This document shows positions 19,909-28,283 of a DNA stretch of 64,000 nucleotides, piece by piece. This stretch comes from Blastococcus_B deserti (GTDB taxonomy: Bacteria > Actinomycetota > Actinomycetes > Mycobacteriales > Geodermatophilaceae): assembly GCF_042682525.1 (NCBI RefSeq), contig NZ_JBHUHP010000008.1, positions 1 to 64,000 of the forward strand. Reading direction: 5' to 3'. The first letter of the stretch is position 1. Each line of letters begins with the position of its first letter. Below the pieces are notes generated by a model. The model saw nothing but the letters and a program-made list of their open reading frames with translations. It ran no database searches and was not told the DNA's origin. Made by a program: the position numbers and the translations under genes.

Positions 19909-20508
19909 GTGACGGACACCACCCGCAGCTATCGGATGCAGGCGCGGGCCGAGGGTGTGCAGCGGACCCGTGAACGCATCCTGGCGGCGGCGCGCAGCCG
20001 GTTCCTAGAGATGGCCTACGACGAGGTCCGCCTCGTCGATGTCGCCGCCGACGCGGGCGTCACCCAGCAGACCCTCCTCAACCACTTCTCCTCGAAGGAG
20101 GGCCTCGCGCTCGCCGTGGTCGACGTCATGGGGCCGGAGATCGACGCGCTGCGCGGGCCCGTCGCGCCGGGCGACGTGGCCGGCTTCGTGCGCGGGATCA
20201 TGCGCCAGTACGAGGCACTGGGCGATGCCAACGTGCGGCTCGCCGCCGTGGCGGAGCGGATCCCCGCGCTCGGCGAGGGGCTGCAGCTCGCCCGCTCCCG
20301 CCACACCGCCTGGCTGGAGAGGACGTTCGGCGAGCAGCTCCCCGACGACCCCCGGCAGCGGCGCCGGGTGCTCGCCGCGCTGTACGCCGTCACCGACGTC
20401 GGCACGTGGAAGCTGCTGCGCCGCGACCTCGGCCACTCGCGCGCCGAGACCACCACCGTTCTGCAGTCCCTGCTCCGGGCCGCCCTCGCGACGACCCCCA
20501 CCCCCTGA
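19909..20508 (+). CDS. TetR-family transcriptional regulator
   Basis: 199 residues from GTG 19909. The N-terminal helix-turn-helix (about 15-62: TRERILAAARSRFLEMAYDEVRLVDVAADAGVTQQTLLNHFSSKEGL) is standard for TetR. The ligand-binding domain is variable (IMRQYEALGDANVRLAAVAERIPAL). It probably represses itself, the glycosyltransferase and hemerythrin genes downstream, and perhaps the divergent pentapeptide gene, through the palindromes just upstream. The inducer is unknown; a glycosylated or glycosylatable small molecule would fit the next gene. Confidence 0.9.
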   Translation: MTDTTRSYRMQARAEGVQRTRERILAAARSRFLEMAYDEVRLVDVAADAGVTQQTLLNHFSSKEGLALAVVDVMGPEIDALRGPVAPGDVAGFVRGIMRQYEALGDANVRLAAVAERIPALGEGLQLARSRHTAWLERTFGEQLPDDPRQRRRVLAALYAVTDVGTWKLLRRDLGHSRAETTTVLQSLLRAALATTPTP

Positions 20509-20519
20509 GGAGGCACGCC

Positions 20520-21794
20520 GTGCAGTACCTGGTCGCGCTCTGGGACGGCGGAGGCACCGTTCCCGTGGAGGTCGGCGTCGTCCGCCGGCTGGTCGCCCGC
20601 GGGCACCGGGTGACGGTCCTCGGCGACCCCACCCTCGCGCCGGACGTCGCGGCCGCGGGCGCGGAGTTCCGCAGCTGGACCCGGGCCCCGCACCGGACGT
20701 CCCAGGCGCTCGAGGACGACGTCATCAAGGACTGGGAGTGCCGCACGCCCGTCGCCCTGCTCAACCGTCTCTGCGAGCGCATCATCACCGGGCCTGCGGC
20801 GGATTACGCCGCCGACGTCCGCGAGGCACTGTCGACAGCCCCGGCCGACGCCGTCGTCGCCAGCGGGCCCCTGCTCGGGGCACTGGTCGGGGCCGAGTCG
20901 ATGGGCCTTCCCGCCGTGGCTCTCTGCGCCAACATCTACTCGCGTCCGGCACCGGGCATCCCGCCCTTCGGCAGCGGCCTGGCCCCCGCTCGCGGGCCGC
21001 TGGGCCGGGCCCGCGACCGGGCGATGAACGCGCTCGCCACCGCGCTGTGGAACAGGAACCTGCCGCCTCTCAACGCGGCCCGGACCGCGCTGGGGCTCGA
21101 GCCGCTCCGGGAGATCTGGGAGCAGTGGGACCGGGCCGCCCGGGTGCTGGTGCTCACCTCGCCCACGTTCGACCTGCCGGCCACGCTGCCGGACAACGTC
21201 CGCTACGTCGGACCGGTGCTCGACGACCCGGTCTGGTCCGAGCCGTTCGAGCCCCCTGCGGGCGTCGAGCCGCTGGTGGTCGTGGGCCTGTCGAGCACCT
21301 ACATGCAGCAGGCCGCCGTGCTGCGCCGGATCGTCGCCGCTCTCGACACGCTGCCGGTGCGGGGCGTGGTCACGACGGGCCCGGCCGTGGACCCTGCGGA
21401 GGTCCCGGGGACGGCGAAGGTGCACGTCGTCCGCTCGGCGCCGCACGCCCGGCTGTTCCCCGACGCCGACGTCGTGATCACCCACGCCGGGCACGGCACC
21501 CTGATCAAGGCGCTGGCGGCCGGCGTGCCCACTCTGTGCCTGCCGATGGGCCGCGACCAGGGTGACAACGTCGTGCGGGCCGCCCGGCACGGGGCCGTGA
21601 TCGGCCTCAAGCCCGCGGCCCGACCGGAGCGGATCGCGGCGGCCGTCCGACAGCTGCTCGACGACCCCTCCTACCGCCGGAACGCCCAGGCTCTCGGAGC
21701 GGTGTTCCGCGCCGACTCGGCGAGCACCGCGCTCGTCGACGAGGTGGAGAGCCTGGAGCGCAACGGCGCGCCCTCAGGCCGGCTGGCCTCCTGA
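20520..21794 (+). CDS. MGT-type UDP-glycosyltransferase (GT1)
   Basis: 424 residues from GTG 20520, preceded by GAGGAGG and 11 bp after the TetR stop. It has the GT-B fold: N-terminal acceptor domain (LVALWDGGGTVPVEVGVVRRLVARGHRVTVLG) and C-terminal donor domain with HAGHGTLIKALAAGVPTLCLP and GRDQGDNV, the macrolide-glycosyltransferase/UGT signature. These enzymes glycosylate small hydrophobic molecules (macrolides, flavonoids, sterols), often as detoxification. TetR control supports a xenobiotic response. The donor sugar cannot be told. Confidence 0.88.
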   Translation: MQYLVALWDGGGTVPVEVGVVRRLVARGHRVTVLGDPTLAPDVAAAGAEFRSWTRAPHRTSQALEDDVIKDWECRTPVALLNRLCERIITGPAADYAADVREALSTAPADAVVASGPLLGALVGAESMGLPAVALCANIYSRPAPGIPPFGSGLAPARGPLGRARDRAMNALATALWNRNLPPLNAARTALGLEPLREIWEQWDRAARVLVLTSPTFDLPATLPDNVRYVGPVLDDPVWSEPFEPPAGVEPLVVVGLSSTYMQQAAVLRRIVAALDTLPVRGVVTTGPAVDPAEVPGTAKVHVVRSAPHARLFPDADVVITHAGHGTLIKALAAGVPTLCLPMGRDQGDNVVRAARHGAVIGLKPAARPERIAAAVRQLLDDPSYRRNAQALGAVFRADSASTALVDEVESLERNGAPSGRLAS

Positions 21795-21806
21795 CGTCTG
21801 CCCCGA

Positions 21807-21833
21807 CCCACCCCCCACCCCCACCCCCACCCC
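21807..21833 (-). other. C-run / potential G-quadruplex upstream of the hemerythrin gene
   Basis: The plus strand reads CCCA then CCCCCCA, CCCCCA, CCCCCA, CCCC, so the minus strand has five G-runs of 3-6 separated by single T bases, an ideal intramolecular G-quadruplex pattern. It sits between the glycosyltransferase stop and the hemerythrin ribosome-binding site. Confidence 0.7.
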
Positions 21834-21845
21834 TGGAGATGCGAC

Positions 21846-22586
21846 ATGACCAGAACCCTCGTCGCCCGGACCGACGGCCGCGGGCAGTTGCTGCTCGAGG
21901 GCCAGGCCGCGGCCCCCGACGGCCCGGTCGACCTGACGATCATGTGGGCGATGCACCGCGGCTTCCGCCGCGACCTCGAGAACTTCGTCCGCGCCGCCGC
22001 GGCCACCCCGGTCGAGGACCGGGCCACCTGGCGGAGGCTCTACGCCCGCTGGGGGCTGTTCTCGACGATCCTCCACCACCACCACACCGGGGAGGACGCC
22101 GGGCTGTGGCCCCTGCTGCTGGCCAGGGTGGACGCGGCCGGCGACGCGGCCGGGCGGGCAACGCTGGAGGCGATGGCCGCTGAGCATGCCGGCATCGACC
22201 CGTTGCTCGCCGCCTGCTCCGTCGGTTTCGCCCGGCTCGCCGGCACGGCGGACGAGGCGGCCCGGTCGGCACTGGCGGCCGACCTCGCCGCCGCTCGCGA
22301 CCACCTCGGCCGGCATCTGCAGCACGAGGAGCGCGACGCCATGGCGATCCTGCAGGAACACCTGCAGCACGCCGACTGGGAGCGGATCGGCGAGGAGTTC
22401 TTCGAGCCGGCCTACTCCCGGGGCGACCTGCTCACCCTGGCGGCGTGGGTGCTGCACGGCCTGCCGCCCGACGCACTGGCCCGGATGCGTGAGCAGCACC
22501 ACGGGCGCGTGCTCGTGGCGGTGTGGAAGCTCGTCCTCCGCCGGCCGTTCGAGCGCGCCGAGCGGCGGGCGTTCCGCTACGCCTAG
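21846..22586 (+). CDS. Hemerythrin-domain protein
   Basis: 246 residues from ATG 21846 (GGAG 8 nt upstream). The HHE-type metal ligands are visible in order: MHRGFRRDLENF, LHHHHTGEDAGLWPLL, MAAEHAGIDPLL and LGRHLQHEERDAMAIL, each on a predicted helix of a four-helix bundle. Such proteins bind a di-iron centre and sense or store oxygen/NO, or repair iron centres. The C-terminal 80 residues (SRGDLLTLAAWVLHGLPPDALARM) are helical and seem specific to the actinobacterial form. Probably cotranscribed with the glycosyltransferase (51 bp gap). Confidence 0.85.
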   Translation: MTRTLVARTDGRGQLLLEGQAAAPDGPVDLTIMWAMHRGFRRDLENFVRAAAATPVEDRATWRRLYARWGLFSTILHHHHTGEDAGLWPLLLARVDAAGDAAGRATLEAMAAEHAGIDPLLAACSVGFARLAGTADEAARSALAADLAAARDHLGRHLQHEERDAMAILQEHLQHADWERIGEEFFEPAYSRGDLLTLAAWVLHGLPPDALARMREQHHGRVLVAVWKLVLRRPFERAERRAFRYA

Positions 22587-22632
22587 GAGGACCCGTCCCC
22601 CGCACGCTCGACGTTGGCCTCCGGACGGACCA
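22587..22632 (+). repeat. 3'-UTR repeat, family A copy 2
   Basis: Directly after the hemerythrin TAG: GGAGGACCCGTCCCC, CGCACGCTCGACG, GGCCTCCGGACGGACC. The block order and orientation relative to the stop are the same as in the copies at 13.7, 23.6 and 47.2 kb. Confidence 0.6.
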
Positions 22633-23589
22633 TCAGGGGACGAGCACCACCTTGCCGACGGTGCTGCGGTCGGCGAGCCTGGCCAGGGCCTGGGGCGCCT
22701 GGTCCAGGGGAAGGCTCTCCCCCACCAGCGGGTCGACCGCTCCGGACTCGACCAGCTTCACCAGCTCGTCGTGGATGTGGCCGATGAGGGACGGCTCCAT
22801 CTTCCGGTAGAGCCCCCAGTGCAGGCCGACGACGCTGTAGTTCTTCACCAGCAGGTGGTTGGCCGGGGCCTCCGGGATGCGGCCGCTGGTGAAGCCCACC
22901 ACGACGATCCGGCCCTCGAAGGCGATGCACTTGCGGGACTTGTCGAAGACGTCGCCGCCGACCGGGTCGTAGACGATGTCGGCGCCGTGCCCGCCGGTCA
23001 CCTCCTTGACGATGGGGACGAAGTCCTCGGTCGTGTAGTCGATGACGTGGTCGGCGCCGAGCTGGCGGCAGACCTCCGTCTTCCGGGCTCCACCGGCGGT
23101 CGCGATCACCTTCGCGCCGGCGGCCTTGCCGAGCTGGATCGCCGCCGTCCCGACGCCCCCGGCCCCGGCGTGCACCAGCAGCCAGTCGCCGGCCTGGATG
23201 TTGGCGCGGCGGTGCAGGCCCGCGTAGCCGGTCTGGTAGGTGAGGTAGAGCGACGCGGCCTTCTCGTCGGTCATGCCGTCGGGCACCGGCCAGGCGTTGT
23301 CGGCGTCCATGAGGGCGTACTCGGCGAAGGCGCCCGGGCCGCCCGACGGCGAGCCGATCACCCGCTGACCGGTCCCGACGATCTCGCCGCACAGTTCGAC
23401 GCCGGGCGTGTACGGCAGCGGCGGCTTCTCCTGGTACATGCCCATGGCCATCAGGACGTCGGGGAAGTTCAGTGCCGCCGCCCGGACCTCCACCAGCACC
23501 TGGCCCTCGCCCGGGGTGGGCTGCTCGACCTCGTCGAGGCTCATGACCTTCGAGGGATCGCCGAGCTCGTGTACCCGCCATGCACGCAT
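22633..23589 (-). CDS. Zinc-independent quinone oxidoreductase / MDR-type reductase
   Basis: 318 residues from ATG 23589 (MRAWRVHELGDPSKVMSLDEVEQPTPGEGQVLVEV). The GroES-like N-terminal domain lacks the structural-zinc cysteines. The Rossmann motif is HAGAGGVGTAAIQLGKAAGAKVIATAGG (about 140-167). This is the NADPH:quinone oxidoreductase branch of the medium-chain dehydrogenase/reductase superfamily. It should reduce enones, quinones or acryloyl-type substrates with NADPH. Next to an SDR and an M20 peptidase on the same strand, but spacing (86 bp with a family A repeat) suggests separate termination. Confidence 0.9.
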   Translation of the reverse strand: MRAWRVHELGDPSKVMSLDEVEQPTPGEGQVLVEVRAAALNFPDVLMAMGMYQEKPPLPYTPGVELCGEIVGTGQRVIGSPSGGPGAFAEYALMDADNAWPVPDGMTDEKAASLYLTYQTGYAGLHRRANIQAGDWLLVHAGAGGVGTAAIQLGKAAGAKVIATAGGARKTEVCRQLGADHVIDYTTEDFVPIVKEVTGGHGADIVYDPVGGDVFDKSRKCIAFEGRIVVVGFTSGRIPEAPANHLLVKNYSVVGLHWGLYRKMEPSLIGHIHDELVKLVESGAVDPLVGESLPLDQAPQALARLADRSTVGKVVLVP

Positions 23590-23609
23590 GACCCCGACCC
23601 TGCCAGACC

Positions 23610-23675
23610 GCCCGAGGCCACCCTTCAGGGGCCCGCACCGAGCGTGCGAGGCGTGGGGCGACGGGTGGTCCTCCC
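23610..23675 (-). repeat. 3'-UTR repeat, family A copy 3
   Basis: On the minus strand, immediately after the SDR stop: GGAGGACCACCCGTC, CCTCGCACGCTCGGTGCGGG, CCCCTGAAGGGTGGCC. The core CGCACGCTCGG is shared with the other copies. The end CCCCTGAAGGG is a small hairpin. Confidence 0.6.
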
Positions 23676-24479
23676 TCAGCGCATCGACGGCGGGCGCAGG
23701 GCTTCGGGGACGACGGCGGTCTCGCCGCTCGCCGTCTTCGCCGACGGCACGCCCTTGAACTTGTAGGGCACCGTGCCCACCCCGGGCTGGATGACGTACG
23801 CGGCACCCGGCTGGCCCGAGGTCCACGCCATGACCATGGCGTCGGCCACCTCCTCGGCGGAGAGCACCGGGAAGCCGGCCTGCTGGAACTGGTCGCGGAT
23901 ACGGTCGATGATCGCGGTGTCGGCGAACCCCGGGCAGATGGCGGTGATCGTCGTCCCCTCGGCGGCCAGCCGCGGCGCCATCGAGCGCACGAAGGCGATC
24001 GCGCCGCCCTTGGCGACGCTGTAGCCGGGGTCGGTGGCCATCGGCGAGAGCCCGGCCAGCGACGCCGTCACCACGATGGCTCCTCCCCCGGCGCGCTTGA
24101 TGGCCGGGCGGGCCGCCTCCACGCCGTAGACGACGCCGAACAGGTCGACGTTCACGACCTTCATGAACTCGTCCATGTCCAGGACGTCGTCGGACTTGGC
24201 CGCGGAGATGCCGGCGTTGAGGTAGGCGGCGTCGAGCCGGCCGTGCCGCTCCTCGATCTCCGCGACGACGGCCCGGTTGGCGGCGCGGTCGGTGACGTCG
24301 AGCGGGACGAACTCGCAGCCGAGGTCGTCGGCGACCTGCCGGTTGCGCTCGCCGTCGAGGTCGGTGAGGACGACGGTGACGCCCAGGGCCCGCAGCTTCC
24401 TCGCGAGGGCGCGGCCGAAGCCACCGGTCCCTCCGGTGATCAGGGCGACGGATCCGGGGGCGGGCGTGGTGTCGGTCAC
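23676..24479 (-). CDS. Short-chain dehydrogenase/reductase
   Basis: 267 residues. Classical SDR features: cofactor motif ALITGGTGGFGRALARKL (GxxxGxG), acidic residue after beta-2 (LTDLDGER, favouring NAD over NADP), YLNAGIS, then TASLAGLSPMATDPGYSVAKGGAIAF with the catalytic Ser, Tyr and Lys (YSVAK). An NAD-dependent alcohol/ketone oxidoreductase; substrate unknown. The M20 peptidase gene ends 12 bp upstream, so the two are probably one transcript. Confidence 0.9.
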   Translation of the reverse strand: MTDTTPAPGSVALITGGTGGFGRALARKLRALGVTVVLTDLDGERNRQVADDLGCEFVPLDVTDRAANRAVVAEIEERHGRLDAAYLNAGISAAKSDDVLDMDEFMKVVNVDLFGVVYGVEAARPAIKRAGGGAIVVTASLAGLSPMATDPGYSVAKGGAIAFVRSMAPRLAAEGTTITAICPGFADTAIIDRIRDQFQQAGFPVLSAEEVADAMVMAWTSGQPGAAYVIQPGVGTVPYKFKGVPSAKTASGETAVVPEALRPPSMR

Positions 24480-24491
24480 CCCGGCATCACA

Positions 24492-25820
24492 TCACGCGTT
24501 CCGGAGGAACCGGTCGAGGACCCGGATGCCGAACCGCAGCGACTCCACCGGCACCCGCTCGTCGATGCCGTGGAACAGGGACGCGAAGTCGAGGTCGGCC
24601 GGCAGGCGGAGCGGGGAGAACCCGAAGCAGCGCATGCCGAGGCGCTCGAAGCTCTTCGCGTCGGTGCCGCCGCTCATCGTGAAGGGCACCGGGCGGGCAC
24701 CGTCGTCCTCCGACTTCAGCGCGGCGACCATCTGGTCGACCAGCGGGCCGTCGAACGTCGTCTCGACGGCGTTGTCGAGCACGATCCACTCGCGCTGGAT
24801 CCCCTCACCGATGAGGCCGGCCAGCTGGCGTTCGAACTCCTCCTGCTGGCCGTAGAGGAAACGGCCGTCGACCGTCGCGCTGGCCGTGCCCGGGATGACG
24901 TTGGCCTTGTAGCCGGCGTCGACCATGGTCGGGTTGGCCGTGTTGCGCAGCGCGGCGCCGATCATGCGGCTGATGCTGCCCAGGCGGGCCAGCGCCTCCT
25001 CGGGCTGGTCCGGGTCGATCTCGATGCCGTAGGCGTCCTCGACCGCGGCGAGGAACTGCCGCATGGGCGGGGTGAGCACGGTGGGCAGCCGGGCCGACCC
25101 CAGGCGGGCGACGGCCTGGCACAGCCGGGTGACGGCGTTGTCGTCGTGCACGAAGGAGCCGTGGCCGGGCTTGCCCGTGGCGGTCAGGCGCATCCACGCC
25201 AGGCCCTTCTCCGCCGTCTGCACCAGGTAGAGGCGCAGGTCGTCGCGCACGGTGATGCTGAAGCCGCCGACCTCGCTGATCGCCTCGGTGCAGCCCTCGA
25301 ACAGGTCGGGGTGCTCGTCGACCAGCCAGCGGGCGCCGAGCCGGCCTCCGGCCTCCTCGTCGGCGACGTAGGCGAGCACGATGTCCCGCGGCGGCTGGAC
25401 GCCGGTGCGGGCCCAGTCGCGGACGAGCGCCAGCACCATGGCGTCCATGTCCTTCATGTCCACCGCGCCGCGGCCCCAGACGTAGCCGTCGCGCTCCTCG
25501 CCGGAGAACGGGTGGACGCTCCACTCGGCGGGATCGGCGGGGACGACGTCGAGATGCCCGTGCACCAGCAGCGCCGGGCGGCTGCGGTCCGCGCCGGGGA
25601 TGCGCGCGACGAGGTTCGCCCGGCCCCGCTCGGACTCGTGGATCTCCGAGTCGATCCCGACGTCGGCGAGCTTGCAAGCCACCCACTCCGCGGCCGCCCG
25701 CTCCCCCGCGCCGGTCGCCGTGTCGCCGGTGTTGGTGGTGTCGATCCGGATGAGGTCGGAGAGCAGCTCGGCGACCTCGTCCTGGGCTGCGGCGAGGGGC
25801 GGGGCGGTCGGCTCGGCCAT
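24492..25820 (-). CDS. M20-family metallopeptidase
   Basis: 442 residues from ATG 25820. Di-zinc motifs are VHGHLDVVPA (His and Asp), the bridging Asp in WGRGAVDMKDMDAM and the catalytic ADEEAGG. The lid/dimerisation domain sits in the middle (KGLAWMRLTATGKPGHGSFVHDDNA), and the last metal His is near the end (ASLFHGIDERVP). It belongs to the ArgE/DapE/CPG2-type peptidases that hydrolyse N-acyl amino acids or dipeptides in the cytosol. Mycobacterial Rv2141c is the probable relative, again matching synteny. Divergent from the GGDEF gene. Confidence 0.9.
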   Translation of the reverse strand: MAEPTAPPLAAAQDEVAELLSDLIRIDTTNTGDTATGAGERAAAEWVACKLADVGIDSEIHESERGRANLVARIPGADRSRPALLVHGHLDVVPADPAEWSVHPFSGEERDGYVWGRGAVDMKDMDAMVLALVRDWARTGVQPPRDIVLAYVADEEAGGRLGARWLVDEHPDLFEGCTEAISEVGGFSITVRDDLRLYLVQTAEKGLAWMRLTATGKPGHGSFVHDDNAVTRLCQAVARLGSARLPTVLTPPMRQFLAAVEDAYGIEIDPDQPEEALARLGSISRMIGAALRNTANPTMVDAGYKANVIPGTASATVDGRFLYGQQEEFERQLAGLIGEGIQREWIVLDNAVETTFDGPLVDQMVAALKSEDDGARPVPFTMSGGTDAKSFERLGMRCFGFSPLRLPADLDFASLFHGIDERVPVESLRFGIRVLDRFLRNA

Positions 25821-25907
25821 GGCGTGATCGTGCCACCAACCGGGCGCATCGCCCGCCCGGGTGAATCGATACTCCTCCGTCCGCGGCCGGTCGCCGATGC
25901 TGGACCC

Positions 25908-26945
25908 GTGAGGATCGGACAGGCACTCCGGGCGCGGGACCCCCAGGTGGCGGGGCACAGTCTCCGGCTGATCTCACTGGTCTGCGCCGCCGTCGTCTCC
26001 GGCTGGACTTCCTTCCAGCCGCCGGGCACCGACCCCACCGTCCTGCTCGCCCACTGGCTGGTGGTCGCCGCCCTCGTTCTCACCGCGGTCCTGTGCACCG
26101 TGCTGCCCGCGGACGTGCTCGACCGGTTGGGCATCGGCGTGGTCGGGACCGTGCTGGGTGTCGTGCTGATCTGCGCCCTCAACCTGCTGACCCACGACAC
26201 GTCGGCTGCGGCGCAGGCCTTCTTCGCCTTCCCGGTCCTGTGGGCCGCCTCGAACCTCCGAGCGACCGGGGTGGTGCTGGTGACCGCTACGGCGCTGGCC
26301 GCCGACTGCGCTTCGCTGTTCGTGCTCCTCCCGCCGGCTCTGGCGCTCACCGACTTCGTCTTCGTCGGCGCCGCGCTGACGACCATGGCGGTGATGCTCG
26401 CCCGCGCGAACGCCAAGCACGACCGCCTCGTGCGGGCGCTCGAGGCGCAGGTGACCGTCGATTCACTCACCGGTCTGGCCACCCGCCGCGCCTTCGACGG
26501 CGCTCTCGAGGCAGCGCTGAGCCGCTCGGTGCCGGGCGGTACCGCCCTCGTCCTCATCGACGTCGACTCGTTCAAGTCGATCAACGACAACCACGGCCAC
26601 CCGGTCGGTGACGACGTCCTGGTCCACCTCGCGGGCGTCCTCCGCAGCCGGGTACGGGCCGAGGACGCCGTCCTGTCCCGGTTGGGCGGTGACGAGCTCG
26701 CCGTCCTTCTGCCGGGCTGCGGAAGAGACGTGGCGGCGCTGCGCGCGGAGCACCTGCTCCAGGCCGTGCGGTCGTCACCGATGACGCTGGCCGATGGAAC
26801 CCTGCTGGCGCTGTCGATCAGCGTGGGCGTGGCGCACCTGCCGCAGCACTCCAATGACCGGCGCGGCCTCTACGTGGCCGCGGACAGCGCGCTGTACGAG
26901 GCCAAGCGCGCCGGCCGGGGCCGGGTCTCCGTCGCCGCGACGTGA
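25908..26945 (+). CDS. Membrane diguanylate cyclase (GGDEF domain)
   Basis: 345 residues from GTG 25908. About six membrane helices occupy residues 15-170, followed by a short linker helix and a GGDEF domain (about 180-340) beginning VTVDSLTGLATRRAFDGAL. The active-site loop reads GGDEL rather than GGDEF, with the substrate/metal residues intact (LIDVDSFKSINDNHGHPVGDDVL). A RAED lies six residues ahead of the loop, where an allosteric RxxD site would normally be five ahead, so product inhibition is doubtful. Likely makes c-di-GMP in response to a membrane signal. Confidence 0.88.
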   Translation: MRIGQALRARDPQVAGHSLRLISLVCAAVVSGWTSFQPPGTDPTVLLAHWLVVAALVLTAVLCTVLPADVLDRLGIGVVGTVLGVVLICALNLLTHDTSAAAQAFFAFPVLWAASNLRATGVVLVTATALAADCASLFVLLPPALALTDFVFVGAALTTMAVMLARANAKHDRLVRALEAQVTVDSLTGLATRRAFDGALEAALSRSVPGGTALVLIDVDSFKSINDNHGHPVGDDVLVHLAGVLRSRVRAEDAVLSRLGGDELAVLLPGCGRDVAALRAEHLLQAVRSSPMTLADGTLLALSISVGVAHLPQHSNDRRGLYVAADSALYEAKRAGRGRVSVAAT

Positions 26946-27000
26946 GCGGCGGGGGGTGCTTCGGACCGCTCAGCGGTTCCGGTAGTCTGGTCGGGCACTC

Positions 27001-27088
27001 GTCCGGGTGGCGGAATGGCAGACGCGCTAGCTTGAGGTGCTAGTGCCCTTTATCGGGCGTGGGGGTTCAAGTCCCCCCTCGGACACCA
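27001..27088 (+). tRNA. tRNA-Leu (anticodon GAG)
   Basis: Acceptor stem GTCCGGG (27001-27007) pairs with CTCGGAC (27078-27084) with one G-T. The anticodon stem-loop CTAGC-TTGAGGT-GCTAG gives anticodon GAG, reading CTC. A long variable arm (TGCCCTTTATCGGGCG) marks a class II tRNA. The T-arm is GGGGG-TTCAAGT-CCCCC, then discriminator A and an encoded CCA (27086-27088). The 3' end is a common integration site and recurs as a direct repeat downstream. Confidence 0.95.
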
Positions 27089-27278
27089 AAGGTTGCACAT
27101 CAGCTGCCGCCGGGACCGGGCGGCCTTTCACGCGGGCACGACTGGCCCTGGCCCAAGTTTTCGACGACCCGTTTCCGCGCGCTGGGCACGGTCCCCGGGT
27201 TTCGACACCCTGAGTCCCGGACTTGCCGGGCGGTTCCCCCCATCTCCGCGTTCAGGCTGGTCTCGATGCATGTGACCA

Positions 27279-27989
27279 CTACCGTCCGGGTTTGACGCCC
27301 CGGGCGGAGGACCTGCTACGTGCGTTTGGCAGATCGGTGTACGCGCGGCGGAACGAGGTGGCCCCGGTCCACAGCGACGCGCCGATCAGTAGATAGCCGG
27401 CGGCGAGCGTCAGCGTCGCCAGCGGCCCGAGCACGGGCACCAGTGGCCCGGCGAACAGCACGAAGGCCACAGCGCCGCCCGCGAGGGTCAGACCGGCCGC
27501 CGTCGGCAGCACGCCTGACCGGGTGAGCGCGGCCCCGAGCAGTGCCAGCCCGACCAACCACAGCAGGGCCAGCCCGGCAGTCAGGCGGACCGCCCAGGAA
27601 GTGGTCACCGGCCCGTCCCAGTCGAACACCGCGGGGTTGTCCCGCGCCAAGACCGGCAACAGAATGGCCTCCGCATAGGCGACACAGCCGGTCATCACCA
27701 GGCCGGGAACGGCCAGAGCGAAGCCGACGGCACCGAGCCGCCCCAACAGATCCGCGCGCCGGGCGTAGAGGCCGGTCAGCCCCATCAGGGTGAGGACGAC
27801 GGCGACGGTGCCGGCAGCATGCATCGGTACCCACAGTGTGGAGTTCAGCGCCGCGTCGGCGAGTGTCGTCTCGAAGATGTCCGGGTGCAGGACCCCGATC
27901 GGCAAGAGCATCCCGGCGGCAACCCAGCAGCCGCCGGACCAGCGGTCCAGCCCGGTACCCGAGGTCTCGCTCCGGTCCGTCGTGGTCAT
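27279..27989 (-). CDS. DUF4386-like membrane protein
   Basis: 236 residues from ATG 27989, preceded by AGGGAGGG. Six to seven hydrophobic helices are visible (GCWVAAGMLLPIGVLHPDIF, LWVPMHAAGTVAVVLTLMGLTGLY, LGRLGAVGFALAVPGLVMTGCVAYAEA and on). The N-terminal arrangement resembles the second membrane protein of this locus (31149-31760), with which it brackets the sensor kinase and regulator. Function unknown; it may be the target or the partner of the two-component system. Confidence 0.7.
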   Translation of the reverse strand: MTTTDRSETSGTGLDRWSGGCWVAAGMLLPIGVLHPDIFETTLADAALNSTLWVPMHAAGTVAVVLTLMGLTGLYARRADLLGRLGAVGFALAVPGLVMTGCVAYAEAILLPVLARDNPAVFDWDGPVTTSWAVRLTAGLALLWLVGLALLGAALTRSGVLPTAAGLTLAGGAVAFVLFAGPLVPVLGPLATLTLAAGYLLIGASLWTGATSFRRAYTDLPNARSRSSARGVKPGR

Positions 27990-28283
27990 CGGGGCCCTCC
28001 CTGAAGTTGGTCTTCCGGCCTGCACGATCGCCGCGGAACGGTCCGCGACATTCAGCAGCCCCGCACCCGAGACCCTCGTTGCGACCCGCCCCCCCGGCAC
28101 CCTCGGCGTCCCGCCGGATCCGGTGCAGCAAGGCGACCGACACGATCGATCCGGGGAAGTCGGCACTGCCAGACGTCCCCCGCACGGGCAAGGGCGACCC
28201 TCGCCGCTGCGCCGCAGCGGCGACGAGGTGGGTGCCGCGTCGGCCGGCAGCCCCGCTGACCGGATGCCCCCTGCCGGGCGCGC

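Noticed and set aside
27089..27278. Integrase next to tRNA-Leu
   Set aside because: The 190 bp after the tRNA hold no coding sequence; the next gene is a membrane protein.
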